Origin: Erysipelotrichaceae bacterium | GTDB lineage: Bacteria; Bacillota_I; Bacilli_A; Erysipelotrichales; Erysipelotrichaceae | Length of the DNA stretch: 64,000 bases | NCBI GenBank assembly: GCA_015058875.1 | Contig: SVBN01000001.1 | Coordinates: forward strand, 61,323 to 125,322 | Direction: 5' to 3' | The notes under the pieces: model-generated | What the model saw: the letters and a program-made list of their open reading frames with translations, nothing else | What the model was told of the DNA's origin: nothing | The model's database searches: none | Position numbers and translations under genes: made by a program | Part shown: positions 30,030 through 38,833 of the stretch, one piece after another | How positions within the stretch are numbered: position 1 is the first letter of the stretch | Layout: each line of letters starts with the position of its first letter

Positions 30030-30110
30030 AAAAGTTTAGTATTACTGAGTATTCGCCCGGGATTTTTCGATACCACCGCCATTAAATATTCAGTACTGCT
30101 AAACTTTTTT
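30030..30110. repeat. long imperfect inverted repeat upstream of terS
   Basis: AAAAGTTTAGTATTACTGAGTATT versus reverse complement AAAAGTTTAGCAGTACTGAATATT. Confidence 0.75.
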
Positions 30111-30398
30111 GGTTCCATCTAGGGGTGTCAGACATAGGCCGGGGGAGTGTGGGTGGGGTAAATAAATCACGAACACACGATGAGAGAGAAAGAGGATGGG
30201 GCTTTCGCACATGGAGTTCCTTCGGCCACCCCGCCAAAAATGGCCGTACCCCTGTACCCTGTGCACGTACCCTTACATTCCCTGTGTCCCCTGTGCTGTG
30301 CCTGCTCCTAGTACCCTTGCACGAACACCAAAAAACCGCATGATCAAGCCTTTTTTGGGGCTTTTCTACCCGATTTCTACCATGCCTCCCGACTGTCA

Positions 30399-30443
30399 CT
30401 TGTCTAAACATGTCAGCTGTTTTGGGCTTGTCTAAACAAGTCA
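30399..30443. repeat. two direct repeats CTTGTCTAAACA(T/A)GTCA, candidate operators
   Basis: 30399-30415 and 30427-30443, 16/17 identical, 28-bp period. Confidence 0.7.
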
Positions 30444-30639
30444 CGTTTTAGTTCAACCCCACCACGCATAGTTATGCAATAAACTTAATATTTTCTCTAT
30501 TTATCTATTTACACGATTTTTTGCGGTCTTGGTGGCCAAAACCCGAAAGAACCCGAAGCCCTGTGCGATACTAAGGGTGCAAGGACGGGAGGCCAAAAAG
30601 AAAGTCACTTGCACACATACATAATTCATATATTCAAGT

Positions 30640-31250
30640 TCCTTCTCTGATATGAGGGTATCCGATTAACAGTGAATACTTGTCTGTGAACTGATTAGTA
30701 GTCAGTAGCAAATGTATGCGTCTGTTCCTTGAAAACATATCCGCTCCGCTCCGTCCGATACATGGAGTGTCAGACACTTGTGGGTAATGAGTACGACTAT
30801 CTGACGTGAGTCAATATAGCACGGCGTAATAAGCTTTCGTAATGGCAAGCGAAGGCATGTGAGCATGGACGTGGTGAAATTACACCACCCTTGGAAACGG
30901 CTTTTCACGTCCCTAGTTTTATCGGGGCTTGTGGGCTGAAAAGAGTCGGTCTGAGGGGTGCACTCACTTGGAATAGTGACTATCCATTCATGCGTATAGC
31001 TCCGTGAAACTCGGAGAGACATATAAACCCTATGGCATGTTTGCTAACTGGAGATAACGGGAGACCGTGGTAGGTAGCAATACCTATGTAGATACCAAGT
31101 GATAGTGATTTGAAGGAGAAGCGACGGAGAGTAAGGGAGTGCATGGAGAAGTGGGCATATAGCGCACCAAGTGTACATATCAGAACAGGCTGAACCGCTT
31201 TAGGGGGACGGTGTAATAATATCCCCTTCTTATGGCCAAAAAGGTCACCG
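30640..31250 (+). ncRNA. candidate ornate large structured phage RNA (ROOL/GOLLD-like)
   Basis: About 600 nt without ORF, many perfect local stems (GCTTTCG/CGAAGGC, GGACGTG/CACGTCC, ACGG-GAGA-CCGT GNRA loop, CTCCG/CGGAG, TGGTA..TACCA) in a prophage divergent intergenic region. Confidence 0.6.
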
Positions 31251-31290
31251 AAAAAATAATCCGCCCGAAGGCGAAGGAAAGGAAAACATC

Positions 31291-31804
31291 ATGAAAAAGA
31301 CAACACTCAAGAACTCTGCTGATTTTGACTACATCGAACGTACGGTATGGCAGTACTGCAAGGCACGGAAACTCACGGACGATCGGAAAGCACTTGCTTT
31401 CATGCTTGCCACTGAACCTGTAACACTCGCTGAAGATATTCAGTCTTTCGGATATGCGTATGGCGATAAACTCGCTGATTCGATCGTGGCAATGATCGGG
31501 AGGATCTGCTGGTGTCAAGAATCATCACTCAGACAGGCACAGTCGTTAAACGTGCAAACAATTTCCGCCTCATGGAGTTTTGGCTCAATGAGAATCAACC
31601 GTATTACATGATCAAAAATCCCGATTGTGAGTATTCGGACAGATTTATGAAGGGTGTGAACAGGGCGAAGACGATATTTACATCATCGAACTACAGGACG
31701 GGACACTTGTCGATATAGTAGCGGACGATTTACAGACAGGTGACGAAGTAACAATTTACTACAACAACGGCTCAATCATATGGACACTTTATGGAAAACG
31801 CTAA
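31291..31804 (+). pseudogene. phage early gene split by two -1 frame changes
   Basis: Coherent protein runs across frames: MKKTTLKNSADFDYIERTVWQYC.. / ..LLVSRIITQTGTVVKRANNFRLMEFWLNENQPYY.. / ..GEDDIYIIELQDGTLVDIVADDLQTGDEVTIYYNNGSIIWTLYGKR*. Confidence 0.65.
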
Positions 31805-31826
31805 GAAGCGAAAGAAAGGAAAAATC

Positions 31827-32975
31827 ATGACTTACAGAAGAACATCCAAGGAACACAAGAACGTTTATGACATCGTAACAGAGAGAATCATGAGACAGAT
31901 GGAGAACGGTATCATTCCGTGGCGGAAACCGTGGGACAATGCCAAGAACATCGACGGCACAATGCTTGCAACGAATGCAATCAGCGGTGAAGCATATTCA
32001 CTGACAAATCAGTTCCTTCTCGGAATGCAGGGTGGCAAGTTCCTCACTTACAAACAGATTACGGAACACGGCGGAAAGCTCAAGGAAGACGCTGAACGGT
32101 ACATGGTCATATGGTGGAACAGGAAAGCGTACGAAAAGAAAGATAACAACGGCAACGTCATCATCGGTGAAGATGGAAAACCCGAAATGAAGATTATCCC
32201 GATTCTGAAGTACTACACAGTCTACAGTCTCGAAGATACCGAAGGCGTGAAACTTCCGAAGAAGAAGGAACGTAAAAACACGCCAATCATGGACGCTGAA
32301 ACAATCATCACCGACTACATAACAGCAAGCGGTATCAAGTTCGATAATACAGGCAGTAATCGGGCATTCTACAGACCATCCGAAGATATGGTGGTAGTAC
32401 CTAGTATCAATCAGTACAAAGATACCAACGAATACTACAGCACAACATTCCATGAGTTCATTCACAGTACAGGCCATGAATCAAGGCTGAACAGACTTAC
32501 AAACGACTTCTTCGGCGGTCACGAATACTCTAAAGAAGAGTTAGTAGCTGAACTCGGAAGTGCCTTCACAATGGCAATCTGCGGAATTGAAACACCGAAA
32601 ACAGAAACGAACAGTGCCGCATACATTCAGTCATGGCTGAAAGAACTGAATAACGATCATAAGTTATTCGTGAGTGCCGCTTCAATGGCTCAGAAAGCAG
32701 TCAAGTTCATGATCCCCGAAGATACCGCCGAAACAATCGACAACGAAGAACAGGAAGAACCTGCAAATGTTGAAGAACCTAAGGTTGAAGAGACAAAAAC
32801 AGAAAAGGTTGAGGAAGTCAAAGAAACGGCTTCCTTTTCTCTTCCGCCGTACGAACTGAAGAATCCCTTCCCTAACATCTTCACGGTAACAATGAACGGC
32901 GAAACAAAATACTTCTTATGGAAACCATCTGAAAAACAGATTTACGAATCATTCATGAAAAAGGAGGCTAAGTAA
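31827..32975 (+). CDS. ArdC-like antirestriction protein: N-terminal ssDNA-binding domain plus zincin-like metallopeptidase
   Basis: YDIVTERIMRQMENGIIPWRKPW and STTFHEFIHSTGHESRLNR. Confidence 0.88.
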   Translation: MTYRRTSKEHKNVYDIVTERIMRQMENGIIPWRKPWDNAKNIDGTMLATNAISGEAYSLTNQFLLGMQGGKFLTYKQITEHGGKLKEDAERYMVIWWNRKAYEKKDNNGNVIIGEDGKPEMKIIPILKYYTVYSLEDTEGVKLPKKKERKNTPIMDAETIITDYITASGIKFDNTGSNRAFYRPSEDMVVVPSINQYKDTNEYYSTTFHEFIHSTGHESRLNRLTNDFFGGHEYSKEELVAELGSAFTMAICGIETPKTETNSAAYIQSWLKELNNDHKLFVSAASMAQKAVKFMIPEDTAETIDNEEQEEPANVEEPKVEETKTEKVEEVKETASFSLPPYELKNPFPNIFTVTMNGETKYFLWKPSEKQIYESFMKKEAK

Positions 32976-32977
32976 TC

Positions 32978-33535
32978 ATGGCAAACAACAATTTCTTCAA
33001 TCCCTTCATTAAGTACATCACAAAGCAGCCTAGAATCATCGTATCCTTCAACGAAACACATGCATTCATCACAGATTCACATATCCTGCTGAAACTTACT
33101 CATAACCAGTACAAAGGTTATTTCATCGGCGAAAGCACACTGTTCCCGGCAATCTCTACTAATAAAACTTATCAGCGCACCGACAAGTCCGCCAAGATTC
33201 TCACAGAGCAGGAACACTATACAGATATGGACAAGTTCTTCTTGGGAGTACCTAAGTACACAACACAGTGCAGTAACATCGTGATCCGTCACTTGGATGG
33301 TGATTCAGTTGTATGTTTCACAGACGAAGGTATCATGGCATTCGATAGAAACCTTGTACAGATTGCAGAAGCAATTTGTGGAAACTTCTTCGGATTCTAC
33401 GGAACTATGAAACCTGCGGTATTTGAAACTAACAGTAAAGACGAAGCACAGCAGATGGTGGTGTTACCGCTCAGATTATCGCCAAGCTACGCAGAAGAAC
33501 TGAAAGCACTCGGACAGTTTGTGAAAGGAGAATAA
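32978..33535 (+). CDS. phage hypothetical protein
   Basis: Complete ORF with SD, early operon. Confidence 0.7.
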   Translation: MANNNFFNPFIKYITKQPRIIVSFNETHAFITDSHILLKLTHNQYKGYFIGESTLFPAISTNKTYQRTDKSAKILTEQEHYTDMDKFFLGVPKYTTQCSNIVIRHLDGDSVVCFTDEGIMAFDRNLVQIAEAICGNFFGFYGTMKPAVFETNSKDEAQQMVVLPLRLSPSYAEELKALGQFVKGE

Positions 33536-33536
33536 C

Positions 33537-33785
33537 ATGCTGACAAGAGAAGAATATGATTGCATCACTCGTTGTTTCAACGCTTGCAATGTGTGGGGAG
33601 ATGTTCATGACTATTGGGAAGACGATTCAATCGGAGTTGACATCACTTGGGGTGATTGGAAACATGACCACCTCAGATGTGATTGGATCATGGAAGAACT
33701 CGGCTATGCATTGGTTGAAGTGTACGACATCGAAGAAAACGGAAGTGATTGCTACTCAGCAACAAGAAGATACAGGAGAAGCTAA
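33537..33785 (+). CDS. small acidic phage protein
   Basis: ORF with SD AAGGAG; D/E-rich. Confidence 0.7.
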   Translation: MLTREEYDCITRCFNACNVWGDVHDYWEDDSIGVDITWGDWKHDHLRCDWIMEELGYALVEVYDIEENGSDCYSATRRYRRS

Positions 33786-33786
33786 C

Positions 33787-33945
33787 ATGTGGAGAATCGA
33801 AGTATGGAGTTCTTACTCACCGTGGGCAGTACTCATTGACGAATTGTCGCAGGATGTATTTGACAGTTACGAAGAAGCAAAGGAACAGGTTGATTTCTTT
33901 GAAAAATACCGCCCCGAATACAAATACGAAATCTTTAAAGACTAA
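33787..33945 (+). CDS. small phage protein (MWRIEVWSSYSPWAVLIDELSQDVF..)
   Basis: SD AGGAGAAGC upstream; tightly packed. Confidence 0.7.
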   Translation: MWRIEVWSSYSPWAVLIDELSQDVFDSYEEAKEQVDFFEKYRPEYKYEIFKD

Positions 33946-33962
33946 GAAAAGGAGAAAAGAAA

Positions 33963-34277
33963 ATGACAAGAGAATTTGCCGCTTACTACTACAATAACAA
34001 TTCTTACGAAATCGAATCCACTAAAGATATCTTTGAAGCATATCTCGAAGACAATCGGGGATGCTCAACTTTCCCGGAATACATGGAATCATACGAACAG
34101 GACTATGATGACTTGCAGGACAGAGAAGAGTCACTGATCATGCTGATTGAAGAAGATGTGAAGTATATAAGAAACAATATCGACGAAATCAGAAGTTATC
34201 TCGATGAACTCGAAGAAGTCTACGACTGCATTGACGAAGAGCCGCTGAAGTGGGAAATGGTAGAGGTGCTTGAATGA
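33963..34277 (+). CDS. highly acidic phage protein (about 32 D/E versus 8 K/R in 104 aa)
   Basis: ORF with SD AAGGAG; composition counted by hand. Confidence 0.75.
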   Translation: MTREFAAYYYNNNSYEIESTKDIFEAYLEDNRGCSTFPEYMESYEQDYDDLQDREESLIMLIEEDVKYIRNNIDEIRSYLDELEEVYDCIDEEPLKWEMVEVLE

Positions 34278-34420
34278 TTAAGAAGATTGCAAGGGTGATT
34301 GCATCGGCAGTTGCCCTTTTCATTTGCGCCGCATTGATGACAGCAATGTTCTTTGGTGCAGTGCTTGAAGAATCTTATAAGTTGTATCCCTTAACAGAAA
34401 GTGAGGTGTTGGGAGAATGA
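34274..34420 (+). CDS. 48-aa single-TM protein
   Basis: MIKKIARVIASAVALFICAALMTAMFFGAVLEESYKLYPLTESEVLGE; start and stop overlap neighbours. Confidence 0.65.
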   Translation: MIKKIARVIASAVALFICAALMTAMFFGAVLEESYKLYPLTESEVLGE

Positions 34421-34650
34421 CAACAAAAGAAAAGATTGAAAAATTCACAGACAACTTCATCCCTTGGTGGGATAGAGACGATAACGACATGACAAATATT
34501 GACGAAATGCTTTCAAGTCGAAAAGGCAGGCGTGATCTTTATGAATTTTTCAGAATGTTTGCCGAAGACAACCTTGATTGGCAGGAAGCATTCGAATCTG
34601 CATCTGATATTATTCTCGATCTGATTGAAATTGAAAGGAGACATGCATAA
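34417..34650 (+). CDS. small phage protein
   Basis: ATGA overlap, coupled ORF. Confidence 0.65.
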   Translation: MTTKEKIEKFTDNFIPWWDRDDNDMTNIDEMLSSRKGRRDLYEFFRMFAEDNLDWQEAFESASDIILDLIEIERRHA

Positions 34651-35054
34651 TGAGTGCTTACATTTGTGACAACAAAACTATTTCTTGCATCGCTGAAGGA
34701 TTCAACATTTACGATACGCCTTACACTGCAAAAGATTACAAAAAACCTACAGGATGGTTGATTGACGTAAACGATATCAGAAATGGTATTGGTCAGTCCC
34801 TTCTCAATCAGAATTATGCTTCAGTGAATGCCCGGTATGGCGAAGATACGAAGACGCCAAGATTTAAGTATGAAGATATTCTTTGTACGCCTAACAATCT
34901 TATCGGATGTATTCGGTGCTATGAATATCAAGCCTGCGAGACAGACGGCTATGAAGAAAGTGAGGTTCATAAATCACTACTCAGATTAAAACTCGATGTT
35001 CTTAACAGGCTCGTTGGTGAGACTACATGGGGATACCCGGAGGAGGAAGAATAA
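34650..35054 (+). CDS. phage hypothetical protein
   Basis: Complete ORF with SD. Confidence 0.7.
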   Translation: MSAYICDNKTISCIAEGFNIYDTPYTAKDYKKPTGWLIDVNDIRNGIGQSLLNQNYASVNARYGEDTKTPRFKYEDILCTPNNLIGCIRCYEYQACETDGYEESEVHKSLLRLKLDVLNRLVGETTWGYPEEEE

Positions 35055-35055
35055 C

Positions 35056-35256
35056 ATGAAACAGACATTTGAATTGCACAAGTTCGACAATCAGCACTCA
35101 CTCGTTCTTCTGATTTACCCAAGCGGAGAGAAAGAGTTTGTGTGCTGTTCCTTCTACGATCCCGAAAAACCTATCGGCAGTCAGTGGGAGTGGGGACACT
35201 ATTTCGATAACCTTGAAGACGCATTGAAGTACGGAAACAAAAAGCAGAAACATTAA
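35056..35256 (+). CDS. phage hypothetical protein
   Basis: SD GGAGGAAGA before MKQTFELHKF. Confidence 0.65.
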   Translation: MKQTFELHKFDNQHSLVLLIYPSGEKEFVCCSFYDPEKPIGSQWEWGHYFDNLEDALKYGNKKQKH

Positions 35257-35267
35257 GGAGGTATGGT

Positions 35268-35501
35268 ATGGCAAAGAGTTACAAATACAGCGTGATGCTT
35301 GCATATGATGCCGGGTTTATCAGAGTCGGTTGTGAAATGTCACATCACAATTCCAAGGCGGCGGCATTCAGATCATTGCATCACTTTGAGAACATTTACC
35401 CGAAGGATGGCCATGACTTCTACGTAGAAGATAACGACACCGGGCGGTTGGTTCTCGAAATTAAACAGCGCAACAGCAAAGGCAAATGGGTAGTCATTTA
35501 A
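35268..35501 (+). CDS. phage hypothetical protein
   Basis: SD AAGGAGG. Confidence 0.65.
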   Translation: MAKSYKYSVMLAYDAGFIRVGCEMSHHNSKAAAFRSLHHFENIYPKDGHDFYVEDNDTGRLVLEIKQRNSKGKWVVI

Positions 35502-35515
35502 AGGAGGAAAAGAAA

Positions 35516-35746
35516 ATGACAAATTTCGAACAGAAAATCCGCAGGATTCACGCAATCGAACAGGTTTACAACACCATTAAGAATGATAAGAGATGGGTTA
35601 TGGTTGAAACAGGCGAGACAAACAGCGAAGGTGATACAATTTATCGCTACCCCTGTGAAGAAGACGGTTGGGGTTGGGAAACAGACCGTGCAAAAGCAGA
35701 TATTTTCGATGAGGTTCTAAAATTCCTTGAGGACATGATAAAATAA
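35516..35746 (+). CDS. phage hypothetical protein
   Basis: SD AAGGAGG before MTNFEQKIRR. Confidence 0.65.
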   Translation: MTNFEQKIRRIHAIEQVYNTIKNDKRWVMVETGETNSEGDTIYRYPCEEDGWGWETDRAKADIFDEVLKFLEDMIK

Positions 35747-35792
35747 GGACATCCCTATGCCATAAAAGGACGTACAGAAAGAGAGGTAATGG

Positions 35793-36083
35793 ATGTTCAA
35801 CGGCTATGAAAAAGTCAAAGAAACAGTAGACAAGGTAATCCTTGATTGCGGTGCAGTCATTTCTCAGATGAATGAGGAAGACGAATACGAAGGAACATTG
35901 CGATTGATAGTTAAGTCTAAGGCAAGAAAAGAACTTGTGCATAGATGTTGTATGTTAATCCTTGAAGGCTTGCCCGAAACTGACTTGAGAGAATTATTCA
36001 GTGACGAAATCTACGATGATGCAGAAAACCTTTACGACCAATTACATCATTCGTGGGGAAAAAGAAACGGGGCGGTATCATAA
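35793..36083 (+). CDS. phage hypothetical protein
   Basis: Complete ORF. Confidence 0.6.
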   Translation: MFNGYEKVKETVDKVILDCGAVISQMNEEDEYEGTLRLIVKSKARKELVHRCCMLILEGLPETDLRELFSDEIYDDAENLYDQLHHSWGKRNGAVS

Positions 36084-36259
36084 TGCCTACTAATAAGAAA
36101 GAATATAACGATCGCTACCATAAAGAGAAACTCAAAAAGGTAAACATATTTCTGAACAAATCAACCGACGCAGAACTGATTGAAGTGTACGAATCAATCC
36201 CGAACAAACGGCAGTGGTTTCTTGATTGTCTCAGAGAATACGCAAAACGGAATAAATAA
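36083..36259 (+). CDS. small ribbon-helix-helix-like phage protein
   Basis: MPTNKKEYNDRYHKEKLKKVNIFLNKSTDAELIEVYESI. Confidence 0.6.
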   Translation: MPTNKKEYNDRYHKEKLKKVNIFLNKSTDAELIEVYESIPNKRQWFLDCLREYAKRNK

Positions 36260-36287
36260 AAATTGGCCCTTCATTGGGCCTTTTCTT

Positions 36288-36587
36288 TTAGAGCTGAAGC
36301 AAATCGTCTACAGCTTTTTGAAATAAAGGGGGTGCTTTCCTGTATGCCTCAATCAATCTTTTCTCATGCGGAGACAAGCCGTCCGCCTCCACACCTAGCA
36401 ACAACCAATTCGGGCTTACCTGCAAAGCATTACAGAACTCATTGATCTTCGTTTGAGGAACATCGACCTCACCCTTCTCTATCCGTGATATAGCCGACTT
36501 CCCGGAGTAGCCTGTCTTTTCTGCGAGAGAATCCTGCGACATTCGCATTTGTTCCCTTCTCATCTTGATTCTTTCGTAGTATTCCAT
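36288..36587 (-). CDS. CI-like XRE-family repressor (no C-terminal peptidase domain)
   Basis: MRREQMRMSQDSLAEKTGYSGKSAISRIEKGEVDVPQTKINEFCNALQVSPNWLL. Confidence 0.88.
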   Translation of the reverse strand: MEYYERIKMRREQMRMSQDSLAEKTGYSGKSAISRIEKGEVDVPQTKINEFCNALQVSPNWLLLGVEADGLSPHEKRLIEAYRKAPPLFQKAVDDLLQL

Positions 36588-36650
36588 GGTACACCTCCAT
36601 CTTCAATATAAATCACGGTTCATCCTTATGCAACATTTTTTTCTACAGCG

Positions 36651-36679
36651 TTGACCCTCAGTGTACTATATGTTATTAT
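36651..36679 (+). promoter_or_regulatory. early rightward promoter in the CI/Cro intergenic region
   Basis: TTGACC-17 bp-TATTAT between divergent XRE genes. Confidence 0.7.
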
Positions 36680-36721
36680 TATAGAGGGTTGATTGACAGT
36701 AAACCTCAGAAAGGAAAGGTA

Positions 36722-36943
36722 ATGAAACAGAACAATCTTACGAACAAGAATCTTCTCTACTACCACATGAAGGAAGCAGGTTACACAGTTGATACACTTG
36801 CAAAAAAAGTTGGAATGTCAAGGTATTCCTTAATGTACAAAGCAAGCGGCAAAAGGGAATTTACTTCCACCGAAATTGCCAACCTTTGCAAGGTGTTGAA
36901 CATCACTGACGTAGTCCCTGTTTTCTTACGGGATCTAGGTTGA
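36722..36943 (+). CDS. Cro-like XRE-family regulator
   Basis: AGYTVDTLAKKVGMSRYSLMYKASGKREFTSTEIANLCKVLNI. Confidence 0.82.
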   Translation: MKQNNLTNKNLLYYHMKEAGYTVDTLAKKVGMSRYSLMYKASGKREFTSTEIANLCKVLNITDVVPVFLRDLG

Positions 36944-37209
36944 GGGATAGTAAACCTATGTTGACCTACACCACAGCCGAATTGGCGGAAGCTCTGCACT
37001 GTGACCGCCACAAAATCGACAGCCTCAGAAGAGCAGGTATCCTGCACGGAATCAGAAAAGGGAAAACCTACATCTTTTGGGAAAGAGAAGTCACACAGGT
37101 GTTGAAGACTCTTACCGAACTAAATGCTGACATCAGCAATGAAGAAACCATAGCCGAGACGGCAGAAAGGATTAGGGAACTAGAATGGCAACAGCAAAGA
37201 CCCCTGTAA
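36940..37209 (+). CDS. MerR/excisionase-like HTH protein
   Basis: LTYTTAELAEALHCDRHKIDSLRRAGILHGIRKGKTYIF. Confidence 0.7.
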   Translation: MRDSKPMLTYTTAELAEALHCDRHKIDSLRRAGILHGIRKGKTYIFWEREVTQVLKTLTELNADISNEETIAETAERIRELEWQQQRPL

Positions 37210-37916
37210 GACAGGACACAATATTCCTCAAAGACAATCAGCAGACACCGGAAGAAGCGGCGGCAATCCGTGAAGCGAAAGACTACAGTAAATGGTCGGT
37301 CTACAAAAAACTTGCCCGTGCAAAAGTCATGCTTCAGAAATCCGGGCTTAAAAAAAGCGGCTACAACCCGTATGACAAGTTTTATTACTTCGACTTGGGC
37401 GACTTCCTCCCGAGAACAAATGAGATCTTCGACGAACTCGGATTGATCGGAGTGTTCACCATTCAGACGCAGACCATTGATGGCATCGTTGAAGAAACAG
37501 CCGTCCTTCTGATCCTCAACATTGATAACACGGACGAGTTCATCGAGTTCACCTCTCCCACAGCGGAAGCCGCTCAGAGAAATCCGATACAGGGACTCGG
37601 CAGTAAGCACACCTACATGCGCCGTTACCTTTACATGGAAGCACTCGACATCGCTGAAACCGACATGGTGGATGCAGGTGCAGGAACTCACATGGAAGAG
37701 AAAGCTAAGGAAACCATTGAGGAAAAACTTCTCAGCCCTAAGCAGAAAGAACTGCTCATGAGCAACTTCGCCCTTCACGCTGAATTTATTAAGGAAGAAC
37801 TTGCCAAGCTGAACAAGAAAAAGTTTGACGAACTCACCATGAAGGAAGCAAGCGGAATCATTCAGCAGATCAATCAGAAGAACATGGAGGCCAAGAATGG
37901 AACTGAAGGTAATTGA
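37185..37916 (+). CDS. erf: ERF-family single-strand annealing protein
   Basis: SKWSVYKKLARAKVMLQKSG...NPIQGLGSKHTYMRRYLYMEALDIAETDMVDA. Confidence 0.85.
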   Translation: MATAKTPVRQDTIFLKDNQQTPEEAAAIREAKDYSKWSVYKKLARAKVMLQKSGLKKSGYNPYDKFYYFDLGDFLPRTNEIFDELGLIGVFTIQTQTIDGIVEETAVLLILNIDNTDEFIEFTSPTAEAAQRNPIQGLGSKHTYMRRYLYMEALDIAETDMVDAGAGTHMEEKAKETIEEKLLSPKQKELLMSNFALHAEFIKEELAKLNKKKFDELTMKEASGIIQQINQKNMEAKNGTEGN

Positions 37917-38229
37917 TAATCAGATCATCATCCCCGAAGCAGTGCAGAAACAGATCCTCAAGTTGCAGGAGTTTCAGCTGACAAAGTTGGAAATGGACAA
38001 TGAGGAGAAGCAGATCAAAGAGGCTCTGTACAAAGCAATGGCGGATCACGGTATCAAATCGTGGGACATTGAAGGCATCGCCAAGTTCACAGTCATTGCA
38101 CCTACTGAGTCCAAGAGCTTCGACAAGAACAAAGTGCAGGCCCTCATTGATGTGTCCGGTCTTAATGCAGAGGACTATCAGAAAACTGTAAAGAAGAATG
38201 GATATTTGAAGGTCACTTACTATGACTGA
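37897..38229 (+). CDS. phage recombination-module hypothetical protein
   Basis: Between ERF and PD-(D/E)XK genes. Confidence 0.65.
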   Translation: MELKVIDNQIIIPEAVQKQILKLQEFQLTKLEMDNEEKQIKEALYKAMADHGIKSWDIEGIAKFTVIAPTESKSFDKNKVQALIDVSGLNAEDYQKTVKKNGYLKVTYYD

Positions 38230-38833
38230 CATTGAATTCTTCGAGGATACCCACCAATACCTAGTCAACGGAGTAATAACCCCTTCCACGACAACACTCA
38301 TGCGGCTCATGCCCGAATTCAAAGACATGTATAAAGGTGTAAGCCGTCGTGTGCTTGCGAATAAGGCCGCCTACGGAGACAGAATCCACGAGATGGTAGA
38401 ATCTATAGCCATAGCTAAAAAGATCCCGGACGGCCTTAATACGAAGTCCTACGAAGGAATAGCAATCAAGCGGTACATACAGTTGGCAATCGAGAATGAT
38501 ATCAAGGCTATTTCTTCAGAACAGCTTATATGTTTCTTCCATGATGGAGAGCCGATCTTCGCAGGAAAGTATGACCTCTTCGGAACAATACACGGAGAGA
38601 ATGCGCTGATTGATATTAAGACAACGTCTAAGTTTCACAGTGACTACCTCAGTGTTCAGCTGTCTATGTATCGGATGGCGATGGAACAGCAGTTACTAAC
38701 AGAGATACCGAATCTCTACTGCTTATGGCTACCGAAAAAAGGACTTGGCAGATTGGTGGAAGTGCCGCCTGTTCCGAAGGAAACACTTTTGGAGAAAGTA
38801 ATTCATGCCAAAGAAACATATAGCAGACCGTGA
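38222..38833 (+). CDS. PD-(D/E)XK family exonuclease
   Basis: GKYDLFGTIHGENALIDIKTTSKFHSDYLSVQLSMYRMAM. Confidence 0.82.
   Translation: MTDIEFFEDTHQYLVNGVITPSTTTLMRLMPEFKDMYKGVSRRVLANKAAYGDRIHEMVESIAIAKKIPDGLNTKSYEGIAIKRYIQLAIENDIKAISSEQLICFFHDGEPIFAGKYDLFGTIHGENALIDIKTTSKFHSDYLSVQLSMYRMAMEQQLLTEIPNLYCLWLPKKGLGRLVEVPPVPKETLLEKVIHAKETYSRP

Noticed and set aside
30082-30444. Minus-strand 120-aa ORF and short + strand ORFs in the phage divergent gap
   Set aside because: Pro/Arg-rich, no SD or domain character; overlaps repeats and regulatory sequence
30640-31250. Group I or group II intron as explanation for the structured gap
   Set aside because: No recognisable intron ORF (RT, HNH or LAGLIDADG) and no interrupted gene at either end; a HEARO element is also disfavoured because the following ORF is not HNH-like
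31180-31518. 112-aa minus-strand ORF at the end of the large RNA
   Set aside because: Opposite the early gene; low protein character, no SD
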